Below, one piece after another: positions 36,310 through 45,811 of a stretch of DNA of 64,000 nucleotides. The translations under genes and the position numbers were made by a program. Each line of letters begins with the position of its first letter. The first letter of the stretch is position 1. The notes beneath the pieces were generated by a model. That model had not been told where the DNA came from, made no database searches, and was given only the letters and a program-made list of their open reading frames with translations. Source of the DNA: Parabacteroides sp. PF5-9 (GTDB taxonomy: Bacteria; Bacteroidota; Bacteroidia; Bacteroidales; Tannerellaceae); the NCBI RefSeq assembly GCF_029893105.1, contig NZ_JARXWG010000016.1:37645-101644 (forward strand). The letters run 5' to 3'.

Positions 36310-37517
36310 AACAGATTAAGTATATATTTTTATTGACCCTGTTTCTGGTAGGCAGTTTCAGCTGCCTACCGATATGGGAGTTGCCACCACATTATCCTTT
36401 GCCTGAAGAACCGGATGAACCTTATCTGGTCGCTATTACAAACTCGGTTGAACTTAACCGTTTTACGGTTGCGGAGCGGTTGGGCGCTGATCCGGAAAAT
36501 AGCAATCTGCAACTATTGCCCGAGCAAGAGATTCAGGTAGACGCATTGCGTTATCGGACAAAAGATCCGCAAGGGAATCCGGTTGAAGCCTCAGGAATCG
36601 TCGCTTATCCGACATCGGGAGTGATACGCGGTGTGATTGTCGGTGAACATTATACCATTGCGGCCGATCGTGAATCGCCTACAATACAGATGATCTCTGT
36701 AGAGGCGGCATTGGCAATGTTTGGTTATGTGGTGATTTGTCCGGATTATCTGGGGTTCGGTGCTACGGTGACGTTGCCCCATCCTTATCTGCACGCCGAG
36801 AGTTCGGGGCGGGTTTCGGTCGATATGGTTTTTGCCGTCAGGGAGTATATGAAGCAGTTGGGGAAAGCGATTGATTACCCGATTACTGTTGTCGGTTATT
36901 CGCAAGGGGGCTATGTCGCTTTAGCATTTGCTCAAATGGCAGAAGAGCGATATGCGGAGCAGCTCCCGATTAATTTTATTTTTGCCGGAGGAGGACCTTA
37001 TGAACCGGAGGTGATGATGGATCTTTATATTATGCAGAATGATATCGATAAGCCGTCTGTCGTTCCGTTTACGATTGTAGGATTGAATTATGCCGATCAG
37101 CTGAATCTGGATTTTTCTCAGATATTTCTGGAACCGTTGCTTTCGAACTACGACGCATGGTGTGTCAGTAAATTGTATTCATTGGGACAGATCGATCGGG
37201 CTATTGGTTCTCATCGGATGTCGGATTATATGCATCCGGATATGTTTACGCCGGAACTGAATCCGGAATTCAGAAAACTCTATACTTTTTTAAGGGAAAA
37301 TTCAGTTATCGACTGGCGACCAAAGGCGCCGCTCTTGCTTGTTCATGGCACAAAAGATGAGGTTGTGCCATTTGTCAATGCCGAACATGCCATGCGTGCA
37401 TTTCAATCAGCCGGATCTCAGGTTGAATTGATTGCGGTTGAGGCAGACCACAAAGAAACGGCTGTCAGTTTTTATCTGGCGGTATTGCAGCGATTGGTCT
37501 TTAATACCGAACAATAA
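36303..37517 (+). CDS. Exported alpha/beta hydrolase (secretory lipase/prolyl oligopeptidase-like), probable lipoprotein
   Basis: A 404-residue protein with a hydrophobic signal and a cysteine at about residue 21 (SFSC), then an alpha/beta-hydrolase fold. The nucleophile elbow is VVGYSQGGYVAL, the acid is probably D in VHGTKDEVVPF and the histidine is in EADHKET near the C-terminus, a complete Ser-Asp-His triad. The substrate could be an ester such as acylated sugar; none is proven. It overlaps the isomerase-like gene by 7 bp and ends 10 bp from the convergent malQ stop. Confidence 0.85.
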   Translation: MVKQIKYIFLLTLFLVGSFSCLPIWELPPHYPLPEEPDEPYLVAITNSVELNRFTVAERLGADPENSNLQLLPEQEIQVDALRYRTKDPQGNPVEASGIVAYPTSGVIRGVIVGEHYTIAADRESPTIQMISVEAALAMFGYVVICPDYLGFGATVTLPHPYLHAESSGRVSVDMVFAVREYMKQLGKAIDYPITVVGYSQGGYVALAFAQMAEERYAEQLPINFIFAGGGPYEPEVMMDLYIMQNDIDKPSVVPFTIVGLNYADQLNLDFSQIFLEPLLSNYDAWCVSKLYSLGQIDRAIGSHRMSDYMHPDMFTPELNPEFRKLYTFLRENSVIDWRPKAPLLLVHGTKDEVVPFVNAEHAMRAFQSAGSQVELIAVEADHKETAVSFYLAVLQRLVFNTEQ

Positions 37518-37527
37518 TGTGTTGTGT

Positions 37528-40215
37528 CTATTTTCTTTCTGTCTGATGGATTAAGGCTTTTATCTTATTGTTGAATTCATCGGCTTGAATCAATTTTTCC
37601 AGCGAAATATGCATACGATAGCGCCAGTAATGCATAGGATCGGCAGGGATATTAATGCGTTCGGATGAAATATCTTGCTGTTTGATGGAATCGTCAATAG
37701 CAAACCAATCTTGCATGGGTATGATTGTTAACATCGAATTGCTCATCAGGTGATTGTGGATGATTTGCGTAGCCAGTTCAGCAGTACACTCCCCGGGTGC
37801 ATCTCCGGAATATCCTAATATGTCGGTATAATAGCGTTGTGTCTTATGACGATCTTCCTTCCACCAGTTGCGGATAGGTGACATATCATGTGTGGAAGTT
37901 GTACATACCGATAGGTAGGGCAGGTGTTGCAGGTCGGTAAACTCACGCTCGGATGTTTTCGGCATGCGTTCAATTTCCAGACTGAGGATTTGCAGTTTAT
38001 TCATCACTTCGGGTACAGATTGTGGAATCATTCCCAAATCTTCGCCACAGACAAGCATCTCGGTACTATTCATCAATGGGATCAATCGTTTGTAGGCCTG
38101 TGTTTTCCAGAATTCATTATGGCGATGATAAAAGAAGTCCCAGTATAGCTGATCGAAAGCGTAGCGCTCTGTGGCGCTTAATTCTTTGTAGATATAAGAT
38201 GAACTGGCAGATATTCGTGGATGAAATTTGGATTGATCACGCGGGTCATGAAGGAAAAGGACTTCGTTGGCAATCGCATATAATCCATTTTTTATGATCA
38301 TGGATTTTTCATCTGTTTTTCCTGCGAATAAGTCTGTTATTTGATGTTGTGTCTCACAAAAAGGTTTCAATACCATATGATGTGAAGACGATTGTATCAG
38401 GTAGGTTCCTTCAACTTCTTGCGTGTATTCGCCAAATAATTCGGCGAGGAATGTACGGTTGATATGCGGAGTTGTGAAACGGACTTCGTCAAAAGGGAAC
38501 CCGTATTGTTCTATTTCATCTCGGGATAACGGGAGTGCAGGATAAAAATGTCCGCAAAGTCCCTGTATATAGTCGGTCGGTATTTCCCAAATCCGAAAGA
38601 AGCCTAAGATATGATCGATTCGGAAACAGTCAAAATAGTCACTTAGCTTATGGAAACGTTTTTTCCACCACGCAAAATGGTTTTTCTCCATTTTATCCCA
38701 GTTGTAAGTCGGGAATCCCCAGTTTTGTCCGATCAGCGAGAAATCATCCGGTGGTGCTCCTGATTGGCTGTCGAGATTGAAGTATTTAGGTTCGGTCCAG
38801 ACTTCAATACTGGTCCGGTTGACCCCGATAGGCAGGTCTCCTTTTAAAACAACTCCTTGGCTACGTGCGTAGTCGGAGACGGTTTTAAATTGTATATGTA
38901 AGATGTATTGAAGGAAGATGTAAAAAGAGATTTCGGGCCAAGCTTCGTGTTCCGGTCGGCAAAGCTGATGAATCTGATTTGGGTTATAGGAACTGTATTT
39001 CCCCCAGTGATCAAAATCAGATGTTCCGTACATATCCCTTAAGTAACAGTAACTGGCATATGGGATCAGCCATGTTTCGTTATCGGCGAAGAATGATTGA
39101 AATGCTTCTGTATGTAGGATTTCAGTTCCTTGCTGTTTGAAAAAATCACGACAGTAATCCATTTTACAGGTAAGGACAGCCTCATAGTCGACATTTGCTT
39201 TTGCATTTAACTCCAATTGTTTGGCGGCATATCTCCTCATTTTATCTGTATTGTCTAATTTTCCCAACCCATGTAAACTGATGTATATAGGGTGTAAAGC
39301 ATAAATGGATATGGCGCTGTAAGGGTATGAATCACGCCAACTGTGAGTCATGGTCGTGTCGTTTATAGGTAATATTTGAATCAGGCGTTGATCTGTTTTT
39401 TTGACCCAGTCAATCAATAGGTGCAGATCACTGAAGTCTCCAATGCCAAAACTCTTTTCGGAGCGAAGAGAAAAGAGAGGAATAACTGTGCCGGTACATT
39501 TCCAATCGAACTGTTTGTCGCGGAAATATAAACCGGAAATAACAATAGTTTCATTTGATTGCTGTACAGATGGGTTGAATACTCTGTTTGCTTCTTCTTC
39601 CCATTGAACCGTTTGAGGTGCATTGTTTGTACGAATCAGAAATTTGTATTCTAAAGGAAAACTGATCCGATTGGCATCTAACTCAATAGACCATAAAGGA
39701 GCATATGGGCAGTGTAAGGTTAATGCATGATCAGGGTTCCAATTGCCCAGGTAATTTTGATTACCGGAAATGGCTACTGTTTGATTTTTTTCTATTTGTG
39801 GGGCAAATACCTGAATGATTATTTTCCGGTGACTGTTTACCGTTTGTTCGTTGCCCGAACAAGGATGTGCAAACCAACTTTTAGTAAAAGCAGAGGTGTA
39901 AAAAGAATGGTTGGCAGGACGGATTTGCCAGTGATCATATAGGGTGTATTGTTGTTTATTATCAGTGAAATCTATGCGATGATTCTTTTCCCACTCCTCA
40001 AAGATCTGTTTTTCATTGATACAAAGAAAATAGCGGTATTCAATGTAGGAGGTTTCCGGGGAGATCTCAAGCTGTAGCTGCCAATTACCATCACCGATGT
40101 AATGCATTTCTTTGGCTAAAGTAGGCTCCCATAGACCTAATTCTTTTGTTGAACCGACGATGCATATACGTTGTCCCCATACCGTATGGAAATTTATATT
40201 GAAAGTGACTTTCAT
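37528..40215 (-). CDS. malQ: 4-alpha-glucanotransferase (amylomaltase) with two N-terminal starch-binding domains
   Basis: GH77 enzyme that transfers maltodextrin segments between glucans in the cytoplasm. The 895-residue length is larger than bacterial MalQ because of two CBM20-like modules, about residues 1-100 and 125-230 (both with the GSTKELGLW/GNQNYLGNW pattern). The GH77 domain follows with GIGDFSDL, GDLPIGVN, FRIDHILGFFRIWEIP (catalytic Asp) and CGEDLGMIPQSVPEVM (acid Glu). This is the plant DPE2-like architecture, common in Bacteroidales. No signal peptide is seen. Confidence 0.95.
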   Translation of the reverse strand: MKVTFNINFHTVWGQRICIVGSTKELGLWEPTLAKEMHYIGDGNWQLQLEISPETSYIEYRYFLCINEKQIFEEWEKNHRIDFTDNKQQYTLYDHWQIRPANHSFYTSAFTKSWFAHPCSGNEQTVNSHRKIIIQVFAPQIEKNQTVAISGNQNYLGNWNPDHALTLHCPYAPLWSIELDANRISFPLEYKFLIRTNNAPQTVQWEEEANRVFNPSVQQSNETIVISGLYFRDKQFDWKCTGTVIPLFSLRSEKSFGIGDFSDLHLLIDWVKKTDQRLIQILPINDTTMTHSWRDSYPYSAISIYALHPIYISLHGLGKLDNTDKMRRYAAKQLELNAKANVDYEAVLTCKMDYCRDFFKQQGTEILHTEAFQSFFADNETWLIPYASYCYLRDMYGTSDFDHWGKYSSYNPNQIHQLCRPEHEAWPEISFYIFLQYILHIQFKTVSDYARSQGVVLKGDLPIGVNRTSIEVWTEPKYFNLDSQSGAPPDDFSLIGQNWGFPTYNWDKMEKNHFAWWKKRFHKLSDYFDCFRIDHILGFFRIWEIPTDYIQGLCGHFYPALPLSRDEIEQYGFPFDEVRFTTPHINRTFLAELFGEYTQEVEGTYLIQSSSHHMVLKPFCETQHQITDLFAGKTDEKSMIIKNGLYAIANEVLFLHDPRDQSKFHPRISASSSYIYKELSATERYAFDQLYWDFFYHRHNEFWKTQAYKRLIPLMNSTEMLVCGEDLGMIPQSVPEVMNKLQILSLEIERMPKTSEREFTDLQHLPYLSVCTTSTHDMSPIRNWWKEDRHKTQRYYTDILGYSGDAPGECTAELATQIIHNHLMSNSMLTIIPMQDWFAIDDSIKQQDISSERINIPADPMHYWRYRMHISLEKLIQADEFNNKIKALIHQTERK

Positions 40216-40256
40216 CTGATGATTTTGTTGATTAAATGACGTAAAGGTATAAAAAA

Positions 40257-40312
40257 GAAGAGTGGTGAACTTCTAATTTGCAAATAGTATATTGCAAAAG
40301 TTCCCACTCTTC
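40257..40312 (-). terminator. Terminator of nrdJ
   Basis: Arms 40257-40272 and 40298-40312 pair over 15 bp with one bulged base, with a smaller TTGCAA dyad in the loop. A U-run follows on the minus strand. It is located 30 bp after the nrdJ stop. Confidence 0.85.
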
Positions 40313-40340
40313 ATTTAGCTGAAAATATGTTGTCGGTTAA

Positions 40341-42878
40341 TTATCCGCACTTGGATGCTCCACAATTGGTGCAGATAAGGCATCCTTCCTGATAAATTAA
40401 AGTTTCGTATCCACAAGTCGGACATTTTTGTCCTTTGGCTTCAGTGCCGTTCGGAAGATATTTTTTCAGTGCCCGTTCAACCCCGTTTTTCCAGGTATTG
40501 ATCGATTCGCTGTCGAGTTCCATACCTTGAACCAGTTTGATGACCTGGTCGATCGGCATACCGTAACGCAGTACTCCTGAAATTAACTTGGCATAGTTCC
40601 AGAACTCCGGGTCGAATTTGCCATCCAGTCCTTCCAAGGTCATTTTGAAGCCTCGTTTGTTTTTAAACTGGAAATCATAATGTTTATGTCCGTCATCGTC
40701 ATAACTCTTGAGGATGGTTCCTTTGGAGATGTTTTTGGGTAACATTAATCCTTCATCATCATCCATTAAACCGGTGAAGATTTCATAGGGACGGCCATTT
40801 AATAAACCGACAAAAGCGATCCATTTTTCTTTGTTGTTTTGGAATTTGACCACATCTGCCTCCAATTCACGCGGACGGGTGGAGACAATAACAGGCGGTT
40901 CCATGCAGTTACAATCTTCTTTCTTCTTCTCTTCTGCGGATAATAAAACGCCGGAACGTGAACCGTCACGATAGACTGTACATCCTTTACAGCCGCATTT
41001 CCAAGCTTCGATATATAAGGATTCTACCAGTTCTTCAGTAGCATCAGCCGGCAGATTGATTGTTACGCTGATAGAGTGGTCTACCCATTTCTGAACCTTG
41101 CCTTGCAGACGTACTTTTTGAAGCCAGTCTACATCATTGGATGTGGCTTTGTAATAAGGTGATTTTTCAACCAGTTCGTCGACTTCTTCCTGGGTGTACT
41201 TTTTGACTACCGAATAGCCGTTCGCTTCCATCCAAGTGACGAATTTATGATGGAATACGATGTATTCTTCATACGCATCTCCTGTTTCATCCACGAAATC
41301 TACACGTGCATCAGCATCATTCGGATTTACTTTACGACGACGTTTATAAACAGGAAGAAAGACTGGCTCGATACCGGAGGTGGTCTGTGTCATTAAACTG
41401 GTTGTTCCGGTTGGAGCAATTGTTAAACAGGCGATGTTCCGGCGTCCATATTTCTTCATGTCTTTATAGAGCTCGGGGTCGGCTTCACGCAAACGGTTGA
41501 TGAACGGGTTTTTCTCTTCTCGTTTAGCATCGAAAATTTCAAACGCACCACGTTCTTTTGCCATATCTACAGAAGAACGATAAGCTGCTAATGCTAATGT
41601 TTTTTGTACATTTTCTGCACATTCAATGGCTTCTTCCGATCCGTAGCGTAAACCTAATGCTGCGATCATATCCCCTTCGGCTGTGATGCCAACACCGGTA
41701 CGGCGTCCTTGTAATGTTTTTTTCTGAATCTTTTCCCATAAATGCCGTTCTGTTTGCTTTACTTCTAAAAATTCAGGGTCTGCATCAATCTTTTCAAGTA
41801 TTTTTTCGATCTTTTCTGATTCCAGATCGATGATGTCATCCATAATACGTTGAGCCAGTCCGACATGTTTTTTGAATAGTTCATAATCGAAATAGGCTTC
41901 TTTAGTAAATGGATTGACGACATACGAGTAAAGATTAATGGCCAATAAGCGGCAGCTATCGTATGGACATAACGGAATCTCACCGCAAGGATTGGTTGAT
42001 ACGGTACGGAAACCAAGATCTGCATAGGAGTCAGGTACGGATTCTTTAATGATCGTATCCCAGAACAAAACGCCCGGTTCGGCAGATTTCCATGCATTAT
42101 GGATTATTTTTTTCCATAATGCAACAGCATCGATCTCTTTTGTATAGGTCGGAGAGTTCGAATTTGTCGGATATTGTTGGGTATATGGGATGCCATTAAT
42201 GACGGCATTCATAAAGTCATCGTCTATTTTTACGGAAACATTGGCTCCGGTAACCTTCCCTTCGGTCATCTTGGCGTCAATGAATGATTCCGAATCGGGA
42301 TGTTTAATCGAAACACTTAACATTAATGCTCCACGTCTTCCATCCTGAGCCACTTCGCGGGTGGAGTTCGAATAACGTTCCATGAAAGGAACCAAACCTG
42401 TGGATGTCAATGCTGAGTTTTTTACCGGTGATCCTTTGGGGCGAATGTGAGAGAGGTCGTGACCAACGCCTCCACGACGTTTCATTAATTGCACCTGCTC
42501 TTCATCAATCCGGATAATAGCACCATAGGAGTCGGCTTCTCCGTCTAAACCTATCACAAAACAGTTTGAGAGAGAGGCTATCTGAAAATTGTTTCCTATT
42601 CCGGTCATCGGACTCCCTTGTGGAACGATATATCGGAAATGATCAAACAACTCAAAAAGTTCTTGTTCTGATAAAGGGTTTGGATACTGTTTCTCTACAC
42701 GGGCAATTTCTCTTGCTAAACGGCGATGCATGTCTTCGGGAGATTGTTCGTAGATTTTCCCATATGCATCTTTAAGGGCGTACTTGTTAACCCATACTTT
42801 AGCGGCTAATTCATCACCGGTAAAGTAGCCTAATGAGGCTTTGTACGCTTCGTCAAATGTATACGTTTTCTGATTCAC
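40341..42878 (-). CDS. nrdJ: Adenosylcobalamin-dependent (class II) ribonucleotide reductase
   Basis: Reduces ribonucleotides to deoxyribonucleotides, using coenzyme B12 to generate a thiyl radical. The 845-residue protein carries the NPCGEI active-site motif, SNCFVIG with the first redox cysteine, GGVGHDLSHIRP, the CLTIAPTGTTSLMTQTTSGIEPVF loop, CGCKGCTVYRDGSR, and a C-terminal CPTCG-16-CTNCG zinc-binding tail. No nrdA/nrdB pair or nrdD is nearby. The gene is monocistronic with a terminator downstream and is next to dnaA. Confidence 0.95.
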   Translation of the reverse strand: MNQKTYTFDEAYKASLGYFTGDELAAKVWVNKYALKDAYGKIYEQSPEDMHRRLAREIARVEKQYPNPLSEQELFELFDHFRYIVPQGSPMTGIGNNFQIASLSNCFVIGLDGEADSYGAIIRIDEEQVQLMKRRGGVGHDLSHIRPKGSPVKNSALTSTGLVPFMERYSNSTREVAQDGRRGALMLSVSIKHPDSESFIDAKMTEGKVTGANVSVKIDDDFMNAVINGIPYTQQYPTNSNSPTYTKEIDAVALWKKIIHNAWKSAEPGVLFWDTIIKESVPDSYADLGFRTVSTNPCGEIPLCPYDSCRLLAINLYSYVVNPFTKEAYFDYELFKKHVGLAQRIMDDIIDLESEKIEKILEKIDADPEFLEVKQTERHLWEKIQKKTLQGRRTGVGITAEGDMIAALGLRYGSEEAIECAENVQKTLALAAYRSSVDMAKERGAFEIFDAKREEKNPFINRLREADPELYKDMKKYGRRNIACLTIAPTGTTSLMTQTTSGIEPVFLPVYKRRRKVNPNDADARVDFVDETGDAYEEYIVFHHKFVTWMEANGYSVVKKYTQEEVDELVEKSPYYKATSNDVDWLQKVRLQGKVQKWVDHSISVTINLPADATEELVESLYIEAWKCGCKGCTVYRDGSRSGVLLSAEEKKKEDCNCMEPPVIVSTRPRELEADVVKFQNNKEKWIAFVGLLNGRPYEIFTGLMDDDEGLMLPKNISKGTILKSYDDDGHKHYDFQFKNKRGFKMTLEGLDGKFDPEFWNYAKLISGVLRYGMPIDQVIKLVQGMELDSESINTWKNGVERALKKYLPNGTEAKGQKCPTCGYETLIYQEGCLICTNCGASKCG

Positions 42879-43074
42879 TGTATGTTGGTATTACTTGAGA
42901 CTGCAAGTTTAAAAATACTTTGTCAAGTATCCAAATTATAACAAATCAAAAACTCTAATTGTTGAAAAGTTTTCCGTTTTTTTTTCGATTTGATTTATAA
43001 TTAACACTTTATATTTTTTTGATGGATGAAAAGTTTTCCCAAAAGGGAAACAAGTGTTAGTTGTAGGTTGTCTT

Positions 43075-43118
43075 AAAAAGAAAAGGATGCTTCAATGACG
43101 AAACATCCTTTTCTTTTT
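43075..43118. terminator. Terminator of dnaA
   Basis: Perfect 15-bp stem (43075-43089 with 43104-43118) and a 14-nt loop, with A/T-rich ends on both sides so it can act on both strands. It lies 17 bp after the dnaA stop at 43135. Confidence 0.85.
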
Positions 43119-43134
43119 TTAGAGATCTCTATGG

Positions 43135-44532
43135 TCAGTTTTTCAATAGCCCTTCAATTTCTTCTACCGAAAGACGGAATGATTTATTTGTTTCTATTTG
43201 ATCTTTTATCGTTTTGCAGGCATGTAGTACGGTGGCGTGATCTTTTTTGCCTACAATTTTACCGATATGTGAGAACGAGCAGTCGGTATATTTTTTAGAT
43301 AAATACATGGTGATCTGTCGAGCCTGAACAATCTCACGCTTGCGTGAGTTGGTTTGCACAAGAGCCAATTCAAGATTAAAATACTTGCAGACTACTTCCT
43401 GGATTTTCTGAACGGATAACTGTTTTTTCTCTAATCGGACGGCCTGACTGATCACTCTTTTTGCTAGAGCGAGGTCGATTTCACGGTTGTAAATAACAGC
43501 GTGAGCCATTAATGAGACCAGTATACCTTCCAGATCACGGATATTATCCGTCACATTATTAATGATGAAGTCAAAAACATCATCTGATATGTATATGCCG
43601 TCCTGATTGATCTTGTCTTTCAGGATTTTCTTTCTAAGTTCAACATCCGGACGACTTAACTCTGCCGTCAATCCCCATTTCAAGCGGGTGATCAATCGTT
43701 CTTCCATGCCGAGTAAGTCTACTGGCGCCTTGTCGGATGTTAAAACCAATTGCTTACCTAACTGATGGAGGTGATTGAAGATATGGAAGAATGTATTCTG
43801 AGTTTTATCCATCCCTATCAGTTCATGTATGTCATCAATGATCAGGACATCAATATTCTGATAGAAATTCAAAAAGTCATTGGTCGTATTTTTCCGGATA
43901 GCGTCTGTAAATTGAACCCGGAAAAGGTGTGATGATACATAGAGAACCTTCTTTTCAGGATGCAGTTCGCGCACGCGTGCGCCTATTGCATGACATAAGT
44001 GCGTTTTCCCAACACCGGAACCTCCATATATAAAAAGAGGATTGAATGTTGTTTTGCCCGGATTTTGAGCAACAGCTTCTCCCGCCGTTCGCGCCAGTTT
44101 ATTGCTGACCCCCTCGAAATAATTATCGAAACTGTATTTCGGATTCAATTGCGGATCCAAGTCCTGTGGGGCGGTCTGTGTGAATGGTGTAGGAGCCTTG
44201 TTGGCGTCCTTAGGCGTGATCTTTTTTACGGCGATGGAATTATGTTCTGTCGGATAATCAACAGTTCCCCCTGTCGTTTTATCCACCATAATCCGGTAGT
44301 TGAGAATCGTTCCTGCTCCGATGATCCTGTGGATGGTCACTTTTAATACATTAATATACTTCTCCTCTAAATATTCGTAGAAAAATTGACTCGGAACTTG
44401 AATAGTAAACTTATTCTCTTCGTATGATAACGGTATTATTGGCATGAACCACGTGTTAAATGCTGGTTCAGGCACGATATCCTTAATAACGTTAAGGCAT
44501 TTATTCCATAATGTTTGATGGTCAGTTTGCAT
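43135..44532 (-). CDS. dnaA: Chromosomal replication initiator protein DnaA
   Basis: The 465-residue protein has all four DnaA domains: N-terminal interaction domain (LWNKCLNVIKDIV to about 90), a linker, the AAA+ domain (about 115-340) with Walker A GGSGVGKTH, Walker B VLIIDDIHEL and the arginine-finger region, and the C-terminal DNA-binding helix-turn-helix with DCSFSHIGKIVGKKDHATVLHACK. It binds DnaA boxes and opens the origin. A 363-bp AT-rich gap lies upstream. Confidence 0.98.
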   Translation of the reverse strand: MQTDHQTLWNKCLNVIKDIVPEPAFNTWFMPIIPLSYEENKFTIQVPSQFFYEYLEEKYINVLKVTIHRIIGAGTILNYRIMVDKTTGGTVDYPTEHNSIAVKKITPKDANKAPTPFTQTAPQDLDPQLNPKYSFDNYFEGVSNKLARTAGEAVAQNPGKTTFNPLFIYGGSGVGKTHLCHAIGARVRELHPEKKVLYVSSHLFRVQFTDAIRKNTTNDFLNFYQNIDVLIIDDIHELIGMDKTQNTFFHIFNHLHQLGKQLVLTSDKAPVDLLGMEERLITRLKWGLTAELSRPDVELRKKILKDKINQDGIYISDDVFDFIINNVTDNIRDLEGILVSLMAHAVIYNREIDLALAKRVISQAVRLEKKQLSVQKIQEVVCKYFNLELALVQTNSRKREIVQARQITMYLSKKYTDCSFSHIGKIVGKKDHATVLHACKTIKDQIETNKSFRLSVEEIEGLLKN

Positions 44533-44895
44533 GTTTCAAAATTATCCCAATAACTTTCATTTCTTTCTTTCTGTCGTACAAAGTTTAAAATTAAAATCTG
44601 AAAAAAAAAACAGGTTTTTGCTTGTGGTTTTTATATCTTTAATATACGGTTTACTCTCAGTGTGTTACGGTTAATCTCTTGTTTTTCAATGCTTTGTTTT
44701 GATTGTTAAAATCAAGAGTCGCCAATCCATCGGGGATTTGGCGATTGTTAAAATTAAGCTTCATAAAGCTAAAAAGTAGGTAAGATTTCTCTATATAACT
44801 TGCCCTGAATATCTTAACAGGGGGGCTTAAATGGCGAACATATTTTTTTGCAAATTAGAATGATTCTAAATAAAGATTAGTGGGTGTCATGATTT
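44533..44895 (-). other. AT-rich region upstream of dnaA
   Basis: Holds the dnaA promoter and the end of the MCE-gene transcript. A hairpin (44719-44744, stem TCGCCAATCC with one bulge) is flanked by a near-perfect 16-bp direct repeat, 44701-44716 and 44743-44758. A palindromic TTAGAATGATTCTAA lies near 44857. I do not find consensus TTATCCACA DnaA boxes, so an origin is not supported. Confidence 0.4.
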
Positions 44896-45789
44896 TCAAA
44901 ACACCGAAAAATGCACATAACGCTTAGGATTTTCTCTGAAATCGATTAAAAGCTTATCGAGACTTTCAGTAGTAGAGGTTAAGTTGTTGTAAAGTGTTTT
45001 ATCGTTCAATAAAAGTCCCAGGTTGTTATCCGGCGAATTCAATTTATCGGTTGTCACCTTGAGGTTGGCTAAGGTTTCGTTGATTGAATTTATAGTCGAC
45101 TGAAAATCAAGCGTTTTTAAGTCGTTGCTTACATCTGCAAAATTTTCAGTCATCGTTGTGAGGTTTGTGACAATTACCGGCACATCTTTATTTAATAACT
45201 GATTGAGTTGCTGGCTGGAGATTGCCAGATGCTTAGTAGTCTGTTCGATATTGCCCAATGATTGGGTTAAAGCCGGGTGGTTTACTAAGTTCTGTAGTCC
45301 TCCCAGGATCGAATCGATTTTAGGTAATAGCGCTTCTACTCCAGGTAAAATATTCTCCTGTACTGTATGCAACAGATCACTGCCGGAACGTCCTTCTATT
45401 GTTGAGCCTGATTTGATATATTCAGATACGTATTTGTTTAAGTGAAGATGCAGTTCTCCCCCCGACATAAGTGTTTTCTCAAGAACAACATAGCTGTCTT
45501 TGTTAATTCTCATTTCCTTATCCAGATTGATCTCTACGATTATTTTATCGATCGAGTTATAGTCGTAGGAAATAGAACGAACCAGTCCGACTTTAAATCC
45601 TTCCACATATACCGGACTGGAAATCGCCAGATCCTTTACATTATTAAAAGCGACATAATAATGGTTGACCGGTTTGAATAGGTTAATACCCTTAAGGTAA
45701 TTTATCCCAGCATATAATAACGCTAAACTGATGATTGTAACCAGTCCTATTTTTGCCTCTTTCGTAAATGATAGTTTCATCTTCTTCAA
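44896..45789 (-). CDS. MCE/MlaD-domain lipid transport protein
   Basis: The 297-residue protein has one N-terminal membrane anchor (about 14-32), then a single MCE domain (about 38-120, YYVAFNNVKDLAISSPVYVEGFKVGLVRSI), and a helical C-terminal region rich in N, L and T. MlaD-type proteins form periplasmic hexamers that carry phospholipids between membranes. The MlaE permease and MlaF ATPase are not in this window. It follows the amidase gene by 22 bp on the same strand. Confidence 0.9.
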   Translation of the reverse strand: MKKMKLSFTKEAKIGLVTIISLALLYAGINYLKGINLFKPVNHYYVAFNNVKDLAISSPVYVEGFKVGLVRSISYDYNSIDKIIVEINLDKEMRINKDSYVVLEKTLMSGGELHLHLNKYVSEYIKSGSTIEGRSGSDLLHTVQENILPGVEALLPKIDSILGGLQNLVNHPALTQSLGNIEQTTKHLAISSQQLNQLLNKDVPVIVTNLTTMTENFADVSNDLKTLDFQSTINSINETLANLKVTTDKLNSPDNNLGLLLNDKTLYNNLTSTTESLDKLLIDFRENPKRYVHFSVF

Positions 45790-45811
45790 TAATTATATAG
45801 ATATCGTTCTC

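Noticed and set aside
42879..44895. Chromosomal origin next to dnaA
   Set aside because: No cluster of TTATCCACA-type boxes is visible on either side of dnaA; only weak repeats are present, so no origin is called.
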